Assembly: GCF_000314975.1 (NCBI RefSeq) | Contig: NZ_BAEN01000068.1 | Coordinates: 1-64,000 of the forward strand | Length of the DNA: 64,000 nt | DNA from: Aliiglaciecola lipolytica E3 | Lineage (GTDB): Bacteria; Pseudomonadota; Gammaproteobacteria; Enterobacterales; Alteromonadaceae | Direction of reading: 5' to 3' | Shown: positions 50,102 through 58,440 of the stretch, in pieces | Layout of the letters: each line of letters starts with the position of its first letter | Position numbering within the stretch: the first letter of the stretch is position 1 | The notes under the pieces: model-generated | The model's input: only the letters and a program-made list of their open reading frames with translations | Told to the model about the DNA's origin: nothing | Databases searched by the model: none | Made by a program: the position numbers and the translations under genes

Positions 50102-52219
50102 ATGCCGGAGTTAATACGATTACAAACCCCTGACTTTGAGTTTTCGGTCTGGGCGAATGATATTAGCCAGCGATTGAGCGTGTACCAGAATACAATGGCG
50201 CACAGGACGAGCGCTAATGATGTACAACCTAGCTACGAATTGCGCTTTGCGCCTGCGGCGCAGCTGAGCAATGCTATTGAACCGCAAGGGCTTCTAGCAG
50301 ATGGCTTAGCGAAACACGCTGAGCTGACATTAAATTCTCCCTTGTTTTTTGAGAATACTCAGTACCAGTTTGAGTGGGTCTTTTTTAGTGAAGTAACTAA
50401 TGCGCGGTTAACCCATCGCAGCCAAAGCGTGAATGAGGCATTTCGTTTTGCCCCCGAAGTAAAAACCGCAAGGGGCATAGTGCCCGCACGTTTAACCGGC
50501 ACCATTAATACCGGCAATGGTGTGGGTTGGTTGCGTTTACCGCTCACTTTTGAGCTTAATGGCAAAACACAGACTCAGCATATTGCTTTTGAAGTGCTGC
50601 CAATCAAAATGGCACTTCACCAAGACTTGCCCGCCATGTACGAAGCCATCGACAAAGTTTACCCCCTTTGGCGCTTTAGTTTGGTCGAAAAAACCGAGCA
50701 AGATGCAGCGACCAGCCAGCAACGCGGACATTTTCCACTGATGTGGTTGGCTAATTTTGCCGCGTTACGGAAGCGTTTTGAGCAAGGCTTAAAAGTGATT
50801 TGTGCCGCACCACATAGCCGTTTGCAATCGACGGTAGCCAAAATCAAAGCGGCCAAATTAAAAGGCCGCCTACCACATAAGTTAGCGGAGCAAGTCAAAC
50901 AAGACTTTGCGAATGGCCAGTACGATAAACGTTATGCGGTTGAAAAAAAGCAACTGAGTGTTGACACCCCAGAAAATCGCTTTATCAGAATGGCGGTGAG
51001 TAAATGCAAGCGGCAATTAGCGGAGTTTGAACAAAAGCTTAGGCAGAGTAACCAAGCACCAGAACGGCAACGGTTGTCAGATTCATTTTTAAATGAGCTG
51101 CATAGTTGGCAGCAGCCGCTACGAAAAATTTTAAGTCAAAGCTTTTTAAAAGAGGTTGGTGCATACACAGGGTTAAACCGTGAGTCGTTAGTGCTACAGC
51201 AAAAAACTGGTTACAGCGCGGTGTATCGTATTTGGCAGGAGCTGAAATTTTATTTAGATGTGTTTGGCAATCAGTCGAGCATTTCAATGAAATCAGTGGC
51301 CGAGATTTACGAAGTGTGGTGCTTTTTGTGTTTGAAACAGATTTTAGAGCAGGATCTCGGCTTTGAATTGGTGGAAAACGGGGCGACTAAGCTCGCCCAA
51401 AATGACTTTTTTGAGTACCAACTTAAAGATGGGTTTGCCGGTGCCTTTCGTTTTAAACGCAGTGATGGTGTGACCGCTAGGCTGGCACACGAGCCTAAAT
51501 TTACCAAAAAGGGCCAATCAATCCGCTCGTATTTGGTGAACCAAGAGCCGGATATTGTGTTGGAAGTGACACTGCCTAAAAGCGCTGATTTAACGAAAGC
51601 AGACTCATCAGAAGAAAAGCAGTTTATTTGGCTGTTTGATGCCAAGTACCGCATTAAAACCGAGAAAAACCGCTTTGATGACAGCAATGAAGATATCGAA
51701 AGTAAGGATTACGTACCAGACGATGCCATCAACCAAATGCACCGTTATCGGGATGCCTTGATTCGCCTATCAGAGCCCCGTTTGTCTGAGTCACCATCCA
51801 GTAAAATCGAAGGACAACCTGTTAAAAAAAGCCGCCCAGTTTTTGGCGCTTTTGCTTTATATCCAGGCTTTTTTGATCAAGCCACAACACCCAACCCCTA
51901 CGCAGCCGCAATAGAAGAAGTAGGTATTGGCGCATTTGCACTATTACCCAGCCAAGATGAGCCTTGTCAAAGTGATCCTATTCAGACTAAGAATAATTAT
52001 TCCGGTCATAAGTGGTTGCTAGAGTTTTTGCAAGAGCAAATTGGCACAGTGCCAAATGCACAAATAGGGCAAAGTAATGAAGCTATGTACCCTGTGGCTG
52101 GCATGGCGGAAAGGCTCTACGTACAGGAAGCGGCACGCATACCGTATTATGGCATGCGCCAAGTGCTGTACCCTGATTTGACGATGACAGTGGCATTGGG
52201 GGGGGCAACGAGGTCGTGA
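50102..52219 (+). CDS. DUF2357 (McrC-like) restriction nuclease subunit, frameshifted at G8
   Basis: This reading frame of 705 residues contains the DUF2357 domain and a PD-(D/E)XK nuclease site: PDIVLEVTLPKS followed by WLFDAKYRIKTEK (about residues 485-525). It partners the McrB-like NTPase, as LlaJI R2 or YdjA of BsuMI do. At 52198-52205 there is a run of eight G; one G fewer would join the frame to the downstream sequence up to 52634, giving about 844 residues. As it stands the protein ends in a spurious GGATRS tail and loses about 140 residues, but it keeps the nuclease motif. Phase variation, mutation or a sequencing error are all possible. Confidence 0.88.
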   Translation: MPELIRLQTPDFEFSVWANDISQRLSVYQNTMAHRTSANDVQPSYELRFAPAAQLSNAIEPQGLLADGLAKHAELTLNSPLFFENTQYQFEWVFFSEVTNARLTHRSQSVNEAFRFAPEVKTARGIVPARLTGTINTGNGVGWLRLPLTFELNGKTQTQHIAFEVLPIKMALHQDLPAMYEAIDKVYPLWRFSLVEKTEQDAATSQQRGHFPLMWLANFAALRKRFEQGLKVICAAPHSRLQSTVAKIKAAKLKGRLPHKLAEQVKQDFANGQYDKRYAVEKKQLSVDTPENRFIRMAVSKCKRQLAEFEQKLRQSNQAPERQRLSDSFLNELHSWQQPLRKILSQSFLKEVGAYTGLNRESLVLQQKTGYSAVYRIWQELKFYLDVFGNQSSISMKSVAEIYEVWCFLCLKQILEQDLGFELVENGATKLAQNDFFEYQLKDGFAGAFRFKRSDGVTARLAHEPKFTKKGQSIRSYLVNQEPDIVLEVTLPKSADLTKADSSEEKQFIWLFDAKYRIKTEKNRFDDSNEDIESKDYVPDDAINQMHRYRDALIRLSEPRLSESPSSKIEGQPVKKSRPVFGAFALYPGFFDQATTPNPYAAAIEEVGIGAFALLPSQDEPCQSDPIQTKNNYSGHKWLLEFLQEQIGTVPNAQIGQSNEAMYPVAGMAERLYVQEAARIPYYGMRQVLYPDLTMTVALGGATRS
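52198..52205 (+). repeat. Homopolymer G8 tract, frameshift point
   Basis: Eight consecutive G within the DUF2357 gene. Reading with seven G continues in frame (L-G-G-Q-R-G-R-D-N-D-Y-F) into the downstream frame. Such tracts are classic slipped-strand phase-variation sites in restriction-modification genes. Confidence 0.7.
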
Positions 52220-52634
52220 TAATGACTACTTTGAAAAATTTGAGCAAGGTACAGCACAGTGGTATCACCTGCCGCAAAGTACATTTTTGCAGAAATTTAA
52301 GCAGCATATTGCCGAGGAAATTCGCTATTTAGCGTTGGCGTCTACCTCTGACACCCAAAGTTCAACCAAGCAAATTGACAAACTTTGGCCGGTTAAACAA
52401 GTTGCAGTGTTACCACGCTACGGCATTACCGAAAATCAATCGGGTAAGAAGTCAGGCTCTGCTGATTTGTATTATTTATTTGAGCTGGGTAAACCGCTCT
52501 CGCTACAAACACCGGTGACCAACGTGCCACATCGACCCATGAAAAACTCGATGAAACTCACAACTTTAACTTGCCTAGAGAGTGTCACTAAGTTTGCTGA
52601 GGTTGAAAAGGTCTACGAAGGGGCAATGGCGTGA
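52206..52634 (+). pseudogene. C-terminal part of the DUF2357 nuclease in the shifted frame
   Basis: This is the continuation of the DUF2357 gene after the G8 tract, in the +1 frame. It reads protein-like from the tract onward (NDYFEKFEQGTAQWYHLPQS, then HIAEEIRYLALASTSD) to the stop at 52634. A TTG at 52287 would allow a 115-residue separate product, but no ribosome-binding site supports it. It is best seen as the separated end of the same gene. Confidence 0.75.
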
Positions 52635-52672
52635 TCATACGAGTTTTATCGTTTATGCAGGAGGTGAAGAAA

Positions 52673-52738
52673 ATGGCTGCCAGTATCTCTAAAGATCGAC
52701 TCAGAAATTGGTTTTTTGCAATGATAGTGAATGAGTGA
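52673..52738 (+). CDS. 21-residue leader peptide coupled to the kwaA-like gene
   Basis: ATG at 52673 stands behind a near-perfect AGGAGGTGA ribosome-binding site and opens a 21-codon frame (MAASISKDRLRNWFFAMIVN, then Glu). It ends at 52738, overlapping the GTG at 52735 of the next gene. Such a short frame with a strong start could couple or tune translation of the membrane subunit, which lacks a good site of its own. Confidence 0.4.
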   Translation: MAASISKDRLRNWFFAMIVNE

Positions 52739-53307
52739 GTGATATTAAAATGATAAATACTGCGTTTCGGGTCTTACTCACCGCCAATGCCACATCGCTA
52801 CTGGTGATTATCTTTTTGGTGCAAAAAGGAGTCACGCTGGCCCAATTATTCGGTGGTGCAGATTGTTTAAACTGGACAGTAAAACTTCCGAACGCAGTCT
52901 CTTATTTGTTTTATTTGGCCATACCCATTTTATCAACAGGCTTGAGTATATGGCTAAGTAAATACTTAGGTAAAGACGAGTTCAATGCGGGTGAAGTTTC
53001 CAGTATCGAACACGCAAATAACAGCTTTCTACCCAGTTACTTGGGCTACTTTTTTGTGGCGTTGAGCATAGGCAATTTAGAAACTCTGTGGTTTGTGTAT
53101 GGGATATTGTTCGTGTTCACCTTTCTTTCGCAGGCACTCTACTTTAATCCGCTGTTTTTATTGTTTGGTTATGAGTTTTACAACATCACGACTAAAAACG
53201 GCACAGCAATTTTTTTGATCAGTAAAGAGCGCTACAAAAAGCCTGATGACATTCAAATACCCTTGGCTTACCGCATTAACAATTACACCTTTATCGAGCG
53301 AGGATAG
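52735..53307 (+). CDS. kwaA: KwaA-like membrane protein of a Kiwa defence system
   Basis: This protein of about 190 residues has four membrane spans (about residues 10-30, 45-68, 100-117 and 121-145), the size and topology of KwaA, the membrane sensor of Kiwa. The C-terminal part is cytoplasmic and basic (ISKERYKKPDDIQIP). ATG at 52750 is an alternative start. It overlaps the DUF4868-like gene, the diagnostic Kiwa partner order. KwaA responds to phage at the envelope and signals to KwaB. The sequence of KwaA is poorly conserved, so the call rests on topology and its neighbour. Confidence 0.72.
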   Translation: MSDIKMINTAFRVLLTANATSLLVIIFLVQKGVTLAQLFGGADCLNWTVKLPNAVSYLFYLAIPILSTGLSIWLSKYLGKDEFNAGEVSSIEHANNSFLPSYLGYFFVALSIGNLETLWFVYGILFVFTFLSQALYFNPLFLLFGYEFYNITTKNGTAIFLISKERYKKPDDIQIPLAYRINNYTFIERG

Positions 53308-53309
53308 TG

Positions 53310-54143
53310 ATGGACCATATACTGGCACACATAAAAACAAGAGCAAAAAAACGTACTTTTAAATTAGTTTCCGATCAATCTCTATTTGGTACAGTTAACG
53401 TCGATTTGAATGCCTGTATTCCATATGATCCTGACCATAACCTCGATGAAGACTCATGGTTCAAAATTGAAGGGTTTAGCAGGCAAGCCTACTGTTTAGA
53501 TCTATTGAAAAAAGAGTTCGATTCGAAAGACTACAATGATTTAACTAAGGATAATTTTTCTAGTATTGCTTATTTGTTTGCTGTTCAGGGCGAAAATTTT
53601 TATTTTCAAAAAATAACCCCTAGCCTTTTTGTTAAGCGCAAAACACTTGTATTTGGTGAAACGGCTGAGCTTGAAAAAAGTCAAACGCGCTTGGTAATTA
53701 ATGCCTTACCTGATGCAGTGTATTTCAAAGCAGCAGATACTTTAATATTCAAAAAACTGGCAACGATTTCAAGTATATTTAAAGGTATAGATGAACTGTA
53801 TAAGGAAGCGACAAAAGAAGAAGTTGAACAGTTCTTAGACGAGTCATTTATAGAACTGAGCAACAATTACAGCGTTGAAAAAGTTTCAAAACCAAATCGA
53901 AAACGCATTGGTCTTGCAATGAAAACACTGGACGGAATGTCAGTCGATGATAAAACCAATATGCTTGAATACATAGATGGATACTGCGAGCAAAAACTTA
54001 AATTCGATCAACAGAATAAAAAGTTTGAAATATCAACTGATGAAGACTTGAAATTGTTGGTTTACGGCATTGAACAGCGCTTTTATACCACCCCCTTTGG
54101 TAAGGAAAGACGCATTGCAAATTCAGTACAAGCAATAAATTAA
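53310..54143 (+). CDS. kwaB: KwaB-like (DUF4868) protein of a Kiwa defence system
   Basis: ATG at 53310, six bases after GAGCGAGG, gives a 277-residue soluble protein resembling DUF4868/KwaB: an N-terminal mixed domain (SSIAYLFAVQGENFYFQKIT, then KRKTLVFGETAELEKSQTRL) and a C-terminal helical region ending in LLVYGIEQRFYTTPFGKERR. KwaB is the effector that limits phage DNA replication and transcription. The start overlaps the kwaA-like stop region, so both are translated together. The assignment is from recalled family features and context. Confidence 0.72.
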   Translation: MDHILAHIKTRAKKRTFKLVSDQSLFGTVNVDLNACIPYDPDHNLDEDSWFKIEGFSRQAYCLDLLKKEFDSKDYNDLTKDNFSSIAYLFAVQGENFYFQKITPSLFVKRKTLVFGETAELEKSQTRLVINALPDAVYFKAADTLIFKKLATISSIFKGIDELYKEATKEEVEQFLDESFIELSNNYSVEKVSKPNRKRIGLAMKTLDGMSVDDKTNMLEYIDGYCEQKLKFDQQNKKFEISTDEDLKLLVYGIEQRFYTTPFGKERRIANSVQAIN

Positions 54144-54179
54144 AAAATGGTATCAGACAAAGCTAAGAAGGTTGAATGA

Positions 54180-55214
54180 ATGACAAATAATATTCCTCAA
54201 GCCCCTCAAGGAGAGTTTGTTCTATTTACCAGTGCTGATGGTCAAACCCGCGTTGAATGCCGTTTTGAATTAGATACTTTGTGGCTTTCTCAGGCTGCAA
54301 TGGCCGAGCTTTATGATAAGGATGTCCGGACAATTAATGAACATCTAATCAATATCTATAACGAGGGTGAGCTTGTACAAAACGCAACCATCCGGAAATT
54401 CCGGATAGTTCGACTAGAAGGTACTCGCCAAGTTTCTCGTGAGATTGACCACTACAATCTCGATGCAATTTTGTCTGTAGGCTACAGGGTTCGTTCGCAA
54501 CGAGGTACGCAATTCCGCCAATGGGCAACGCAAATCCTGAAAGAATATCTTATCAAGGGGTTTGCTATGGATGATGAGCGTCTGAAAAATCCGCCCGTTG
54601 GTAATTCTGCGGTACCAGATTACTTCGATGAAATGCTGGAACGTATTCGCGATATCCGCGCCAGTGAGCGTCGTGTTTATCTGCGAGTGAAAGAAATCTT
54701 TACCATGGCTGCTGATTACGAGCCATCTAACCAAGATACAAACCGTTTCTTTCAAACCATCCAGAACAAGCTTCACTATGCCTGCACAAAAATGACTGCG
54801 GCTGAGTTGATTGCCAGTCGAGTGGATGCCAGTAAACCAGATATGGGCTTAACAAGTTATAAAGGCGATGAAGTCCGCAAGACAGATGTCACCATTGCAA
54901 AGAACTATTTGCGTGAAGATGAAATTAAAGAGCTCAATCGTATCGTAAATATGTGGCTCGATTTTGCAGAGGACCAAGCTCTTCGCCGCAACCAAGTCTT
55001 CTTGCACGACTGGGCCGAAAAGCTTGATCAGTTTTTGGACTTTAATGATAGAGATGTATTGAGCGGTGCCGGAAGAATTTCCAAAAAAGCGGCAGATGAT
55101 AAGGCTAAGCTGGAATTTGATAACTTTGCAGAAAAGCGTCGCCTACTAAAAGAGGCTGAAGGCGCGCAAGTCAATATCGCAGCCCTTAAGGCAATACTTA
55201 AAAAAGATAAATAG
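54180..55214 (+). CDS. RhuM-family protein
   Basis: This 344-residue protein belongs to the virulence RhuM family: LDTLWLSQAAMAELYDKDVR, TINEHLINIYNEGEL, REIDHYNLDAILSVGYRVRS and GTQFRQWATQILKEYLIKGF, then a helical C-terminal part. The N-terminal part is DNA-binding-like. RhuM genes are frequent in defence and pathogenicity islands next to restriction systems, but the biochemical role is unknown. It lies 36 bp after the kwaB-like gene and may be cotranscribed. Confidence 0.92.
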   Translation: MTNNIPQAPQGEFVLFTSADGQTRVECRFELDTLWLSQAAMAELYDKDVRTINEHLINIYNEGELVQNATIRKFRIVRLEGTRQVSREIDHYNLDAILSVGYRVRSQRGTQFRQWATQILKEYLIKGFAMDDERLKNPPVGNSAVPDYFDEMLERIRDIRASERRVYLRVKEIFTMAADYEPSNQDTNRFFQTIQNKLHYACTKMTAAELIASRVDASKPDMGLTSYKGDEVRKTDVTIAKNYLREDEIKELNRIVNMWLDFAEDQALRRNQVFLHDWAEKLDQFLDFNDRDVLSGAGRISKKAADDKAKLEFDNFAEKRRLLKEAEGAQVNIAALKAILKKDK

Positions 55215-56062
55215 AAACAATCAAAGTCATAAAAGCAGCACACACCAATTCTTAAGAAAAACAGCCCAATATAATGGGGTGCGCGTGTACTACACGACTA
55301 TCCTCGAAGACTACAGACGATAAACCCTAGGATTACACGTCTCCAGGGTCGCACTTTGATGCACCATAGCCCTGTCTCATGTGGGCCGTTACTATCGATA
55401 ACGAATCGCAGTGTCGCCCGTCAAGGCCTCTGCTCATGATGCCTCGATACCCAATCCGCCTTGAAAAATTGCAGGGCCAGAAGAGGGATGGAGATTTGAG
55501 CGTGTCAAAAAGGTGTTGCAATCTCTGATCACTGTGATAATTTTATTTATGAATTAGCTCGAATTGAGCATCAAGAAAAAGGGCGTATCCACTGCCCGCA
55601 ACACGTTCCTGAGGAGCTGCATTCGCAGCATTATGGGTCACACGACCACCCCACTATAAACAACACAAATATAAACCACAGTAGTTCGCGCTGTATTTCA
55701 ACAGAAATCACACGGCTCAGCTTTGTTGCTTTAGACCAGTTAGCCTTTATGTCTTATGACAATATGCTCAGTTACGCACCGTTCATATGGATTTAAAACT
55801 TACCTATTTGGGCATTTCGCCCTCTAGTCTTTGGTTTGGTGTTTTTCTCATTACTTTCAAAATCAATTTTTAAATTTATGAGGAGCATGAAATGAGCCAA
55901 TTAGGATATCGTCTTCACAAATGGTGAACAACACACACCGCGAAAGTAGCTTTAGCACTAGAGCTTCCCGACGCAATGTTTTAAACCTTCCAGCAGTATA
56001 GCTACTTAGCCATGGTTATAGATTAAGAGATCCATCAGGTCTTAAAACCAGACATTTCAATC
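55215..56062. other. Decayed DNA at the right end of the defence island
   Basis: No intact gene is found. CCTAGGATTAC at 55326 repeats the sequence at 46372. A frame from 55500 to 55796 is open for 98 codons without any plausible start (it contains NFIYELARIEHQEKGRIHCP) and may be a gene remnant. A frame from ATG 55892 with a good GAGGAGC site stops after 11 codons (TGA) but continues for 18 more codons, which suggests a broken gene. Confidence 0.5.
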
Positions 56063-56392
56063 ATGTTGTTAGCAACCATTTGGCTAGATGTTCGCAATAG
56101 CACTGAAAGCTCAGAATGTAAGAAAGTTATTACGAAGCTTTCCAAGTTAATCAATAAATGGCGGCTTAGCTTGAATCCTCGAGGGGAATCACATGATGGG
56201 AGCATTGGCTTCTTCGAATCAGAGCTTGAGCTGGCTTCGTACACCCTTCAGCAGCTGTTCAAATCGGAACTAATAGAGTCCATTATATGCTTCAAAAAGA
56301 TTGGGCCATTTCAGACCAGTATGGTTCGCCACGCTTCGGAGCGACGAAGGACGAAGGACAATCCATTACAATCGGATGTTTTACTTGGCTGA
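56063..56392 (+). CDS. Hypothetical protein in decayed island end
   Basis: This 109-residue frame has a helical first part (KKVITKLSKLINKWRLSLNP) and a basic C terminus. There is no convincing ribosome-binding site and no family that I recognise. The surrounding DNA is decayed, so it could be a remnant of a larger gene or non-coding. Confidence 0.3.
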   Translation: MLLATIWLDVRNSTESSECKKVITKLSKLINKWRLSLNPRGESHDGSIGFFESELELASYTLQQLFKSELIESIICFKKIGPFQTSMVRHASERRRTKDNPLQSDVLLG

Positions 56393-56535
56393 CCTTTAGC
56401 AAGTATATTGACTTGTTTAACTGTTAAATTTGGCATTTTTCACCTCATTTACTCACCAGTAGTTTGAGACTAGCAGCGAAAAATACTCACCAACTGGATG
56501 AAACAGAATGAAAAAATGTGGAACAATAAAAAACA

Positions 56536-56561
56536 AAACCTCGCTGCAAAGCAAGGTTTTT
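56536..56561. terminator. Bidirectional terminator between the island and yicC
   Basis: AACCTCGCT and AGCAAGGTT pair around GCAA with one mismatch, flanked by A-rich sequence on one side and T5 on the other. It can end transcripts from the island and from yicC. Confidence 0.7.
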
Positions 56562-56597
56562 CAGTTAGTTATTAGTTTGTGTTAGTTCTGCTGAACT

Positions 56598-57461
56598 TTA
56601 TTCAATATTCTGAATTTGCTCGCGCATCTGCTCAATTAAAACTTTGAGTTCGACGGCTGATTGAGTGATGTCGGCGTGGATTGATTTTGATCCTAAGGTG
56701 TTCGATTCGCGATTGAATTCTTGCATCATAAAATCCAGTCTTCTGCCGCAGGCGCCGCCTTTTTTTAGGATGTTTTGGGTTTCGCCAATGTGTGAGTTGA
56801 GTCGGTCGAGTTCTTCGGCTACGTCGACTTTTTGCGCCAGCATGATCATTTCTTGCTCTACTCTGCCTTCTTCGAGCTCAATTTTTGCTTCTTCAAATCG
56901 GCTTAACAGGCGCTCTTTTTGCCATGTGATTATTTCTGGCATTCTGGCACTGACAATTTTAACTTGTTCTTGAATACCGTCGAGCCGTTGTTCAATCATG
57001 TCTTTTAAGTTAACGCCTTCGGCTGCACGTGCTTTGATGAAATCGTTTAGGGTTTCATCAAAGCTTTTCATGATATCGGTTTGTATGCCATCCATGTCGG
57101 TTTCGACTGTTGCCATTACGCCAGGCCAACGCAAAATATCAACAGGATTCACGCCGCTAGACTGGCCGTGTGATTGAACCCAATCTGCTGCTTTTAGCAG
57201 TTGTTTGGCAAGATCTTCATTGAGGTTTAATTCGCCGGCGGCTGCGTCATTAGGGATATAACGCAAAGCACATTCTACTTTGCCTCGTTGCAGGCGTTTT
57301 CTGAAGCGTTCGCGAAGCATGGGTTCAAGCGAGCGAAATTGCTCAGGTAAGCGAAAGAATGTTTCTAGGTAGCGTTGATTGACGGAGCGAATTTCCCATA
57401 TAGCGGTGCCCCAGTCAGCTTTTAGTTCTGTACGGGCAAATGCGGTCATGCTGTAAATCAT
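56598..57461 (-). CDS. yicC: YicC family endoribonuclease
   Basis: This 287-residue protein matches YicC (YicC N-terminal domain plus DUF1732): MIYSMTAFARTELKADWGTA at the start, then WEIRSVNQRYLETFFRLPEQ, MLRERFRKRLQRGKVECALR and the C-terminal DFMMQEFNRESNTLGSKS with conserved acidic residues. E. coli YicC is an endoribonuclease involved in degradation of the small RNA RyhB. It is divergent from rph, the usual arrangement. Its 3' end faces the defence island, at a known integration hotspot. Confidence 0.96.
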   Translation of the reverse strand: MIYSMTAFARTELKADWGTAIWEIRSVNQRYLETFFRLPEQFRSLEPMLRERFRKRLQRGKVECALRYIPNDAAAGELNLNEDLAKQLLKAADWVQSHGQSSGVNPVDILRWPGVMATVETDMDGIQTDIMKSFDETLNDFIKARAAEGVNLKDMIEQRLDGIQEQVKIVSARMPEIITWQKERLLSRFEEAKIELEEGRVEQEMIMLAQKVDVAEELDRLNSHIGETQNILKKGGACGRRLDFMMQEFNRESNTLGSKSIHADITQSAVELKVLIEQMREQIQNIE

Positions 57462-57673
57462 GGGAATTCCTCAGTTTAATAAATTTTAGACGCTGGCATA
57501 GTCTACGCTATTGTATTAAATGCGCACTGGTTTTTGTAGGTCTGATGTAGCACGGGATTTATCTCGTGGGGTTTGGTGGTTTGTTCACTGGGCTGAAGCT
57601 CAGCTTACAGGTGTGTTTGACCTTTCGGTCGTATTTATTTCATTGCTGGCTGCAACATTCCCTAGAGTTACGC

Positions 57674-57679
57674 TATAAT
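57674..57679 (+). promoter_or_regulatory. -10 box of the rph-pyrE promoter
   Basis: TATAAT at 57674-57679 lies 30 bp upstream of the rph ATG. A weak TGCAAC -35 candidate stands 17 bp upstream at 57651. Confidence 0.5.
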
Positions 57680-57708
57680 CCTGCGCCATATCAATTAGGA
57701 GTGAAAAT

Positions 57709-58422
57709 ATGCGTCCAAGTGGAAGAACTGCTAGCCAAATCCGTCCGGTTACAATTACTCGCCAGTTTACCTGTCATGCAGAAGGTTCTGTTTTGGTGGA
57801 GTTCGGTAATACTAAAGTTATCTGTAACGCGACTGTAGAAGAAGGCGTACCTCGTTTTATGAAAGGTCAGGGAAAGGGCTGGATCACGGCAGAATACAGC
57901 ATGCTTCCGCGTTCTACGCATACGCGCTCGGGTCGTGAAGCCGCTCGTGGTAAACAAGGCGGACGCACGTTGGAGATACAGCGTTTGATAGCTCGTTCAT
58001 TGCGCGCCGCGGTAGATTTGAAACTTTTAGGCGAGAATACAATTACGCTTGATTGTGATGTTATTCAGGCTGACGGTGGTACTCGTACTGCGTCAATTAC
58101 TGGAGCATGTGTGGCTCTAGTTGATGCGCTAACGTTTATGCGCAGTAAAGGCATTATCAAAACTAACCCGCTTAAATTCATGATTGCTGCGTTATCAGTC
58201 GGTGTTTACAAAGGTAACGCGATTGCTGATCTGGAGTATTTGGAAGATTCTGATGCAGAAACTGACATGAATGTTGTAATGACTGAAACCGGTAAGCTAA
58301 TCGAAGTGCAAGGTACAGCAGAAGGCGAACCCTTTAGTTTTGATGAAATGAATGAGATGTTGGAATTAGCCAAGCACGGTCTTCGTGAGTTATTCGACAT
58401 CCAAAAAAGCGCTTTGAACTAG
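57709..58422 (+). CDS. rph: Ribonuclease PH
   Basis: RNase PH trims tRNA 3' ends using phosphate. The 237-residue protein shows the full family pattern: [97 protein letters not shown] and [26 protein letters not shown] precedes the ATG. pyrE follows after 18 bp, the classic rph-pyrE operon. It is intact, unlike the frameshifted allele of E. coli K-12. Confidence 0.98.
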   Translation: MRPSGRTASQIRPVTITRQFTCHAEGSVLVEFGNTKVICNATVEEGVPRFMKGQGKGWITAEYSMLPRSTHTRSGREAARGKQGGRTLEIQRLIARSLRAAVDLKLLGENTITLDCDVIQADGGTRTASITGACVALVDALTFMRSKGIIKTNPLKFMIAALSVGVYKGNAIADLEYLEDSDAETDMNVVMTETGKLIEVQGTAEGEPFSFDEMNEMLELAKHGLRELFDIQKSALN

Positions 58423-58440
58423 AACAGGTTTTTAAACGTC

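Larger units (their letters stand above)
45821..56460. mobile_element. Defence island next to yicC, flanked by a 12-bp direct repeat
   Basis: TTACTCACCAGT occurs at 45821-45832 and at 56449-56460. Each copy is followed by another TACTCACCA (45834-45842 and 56484-56492). Between them lie restriction-modification, Kiwa-like and RhuM genes, plus decayed DNA at the right end. The 3' end of yicC is a known integration site of mobilizable genomic islands in vibrios. No integrase gene is visible, so it may be a remnant or mobilised in trans. Confidence 0.6.

Noticed and set aside
55333-55521. 62-codon minus-strand frame in the decayed island end
   Set aside because: No ribosome-binding site, unusual composition, and surrounded by broken sequence.
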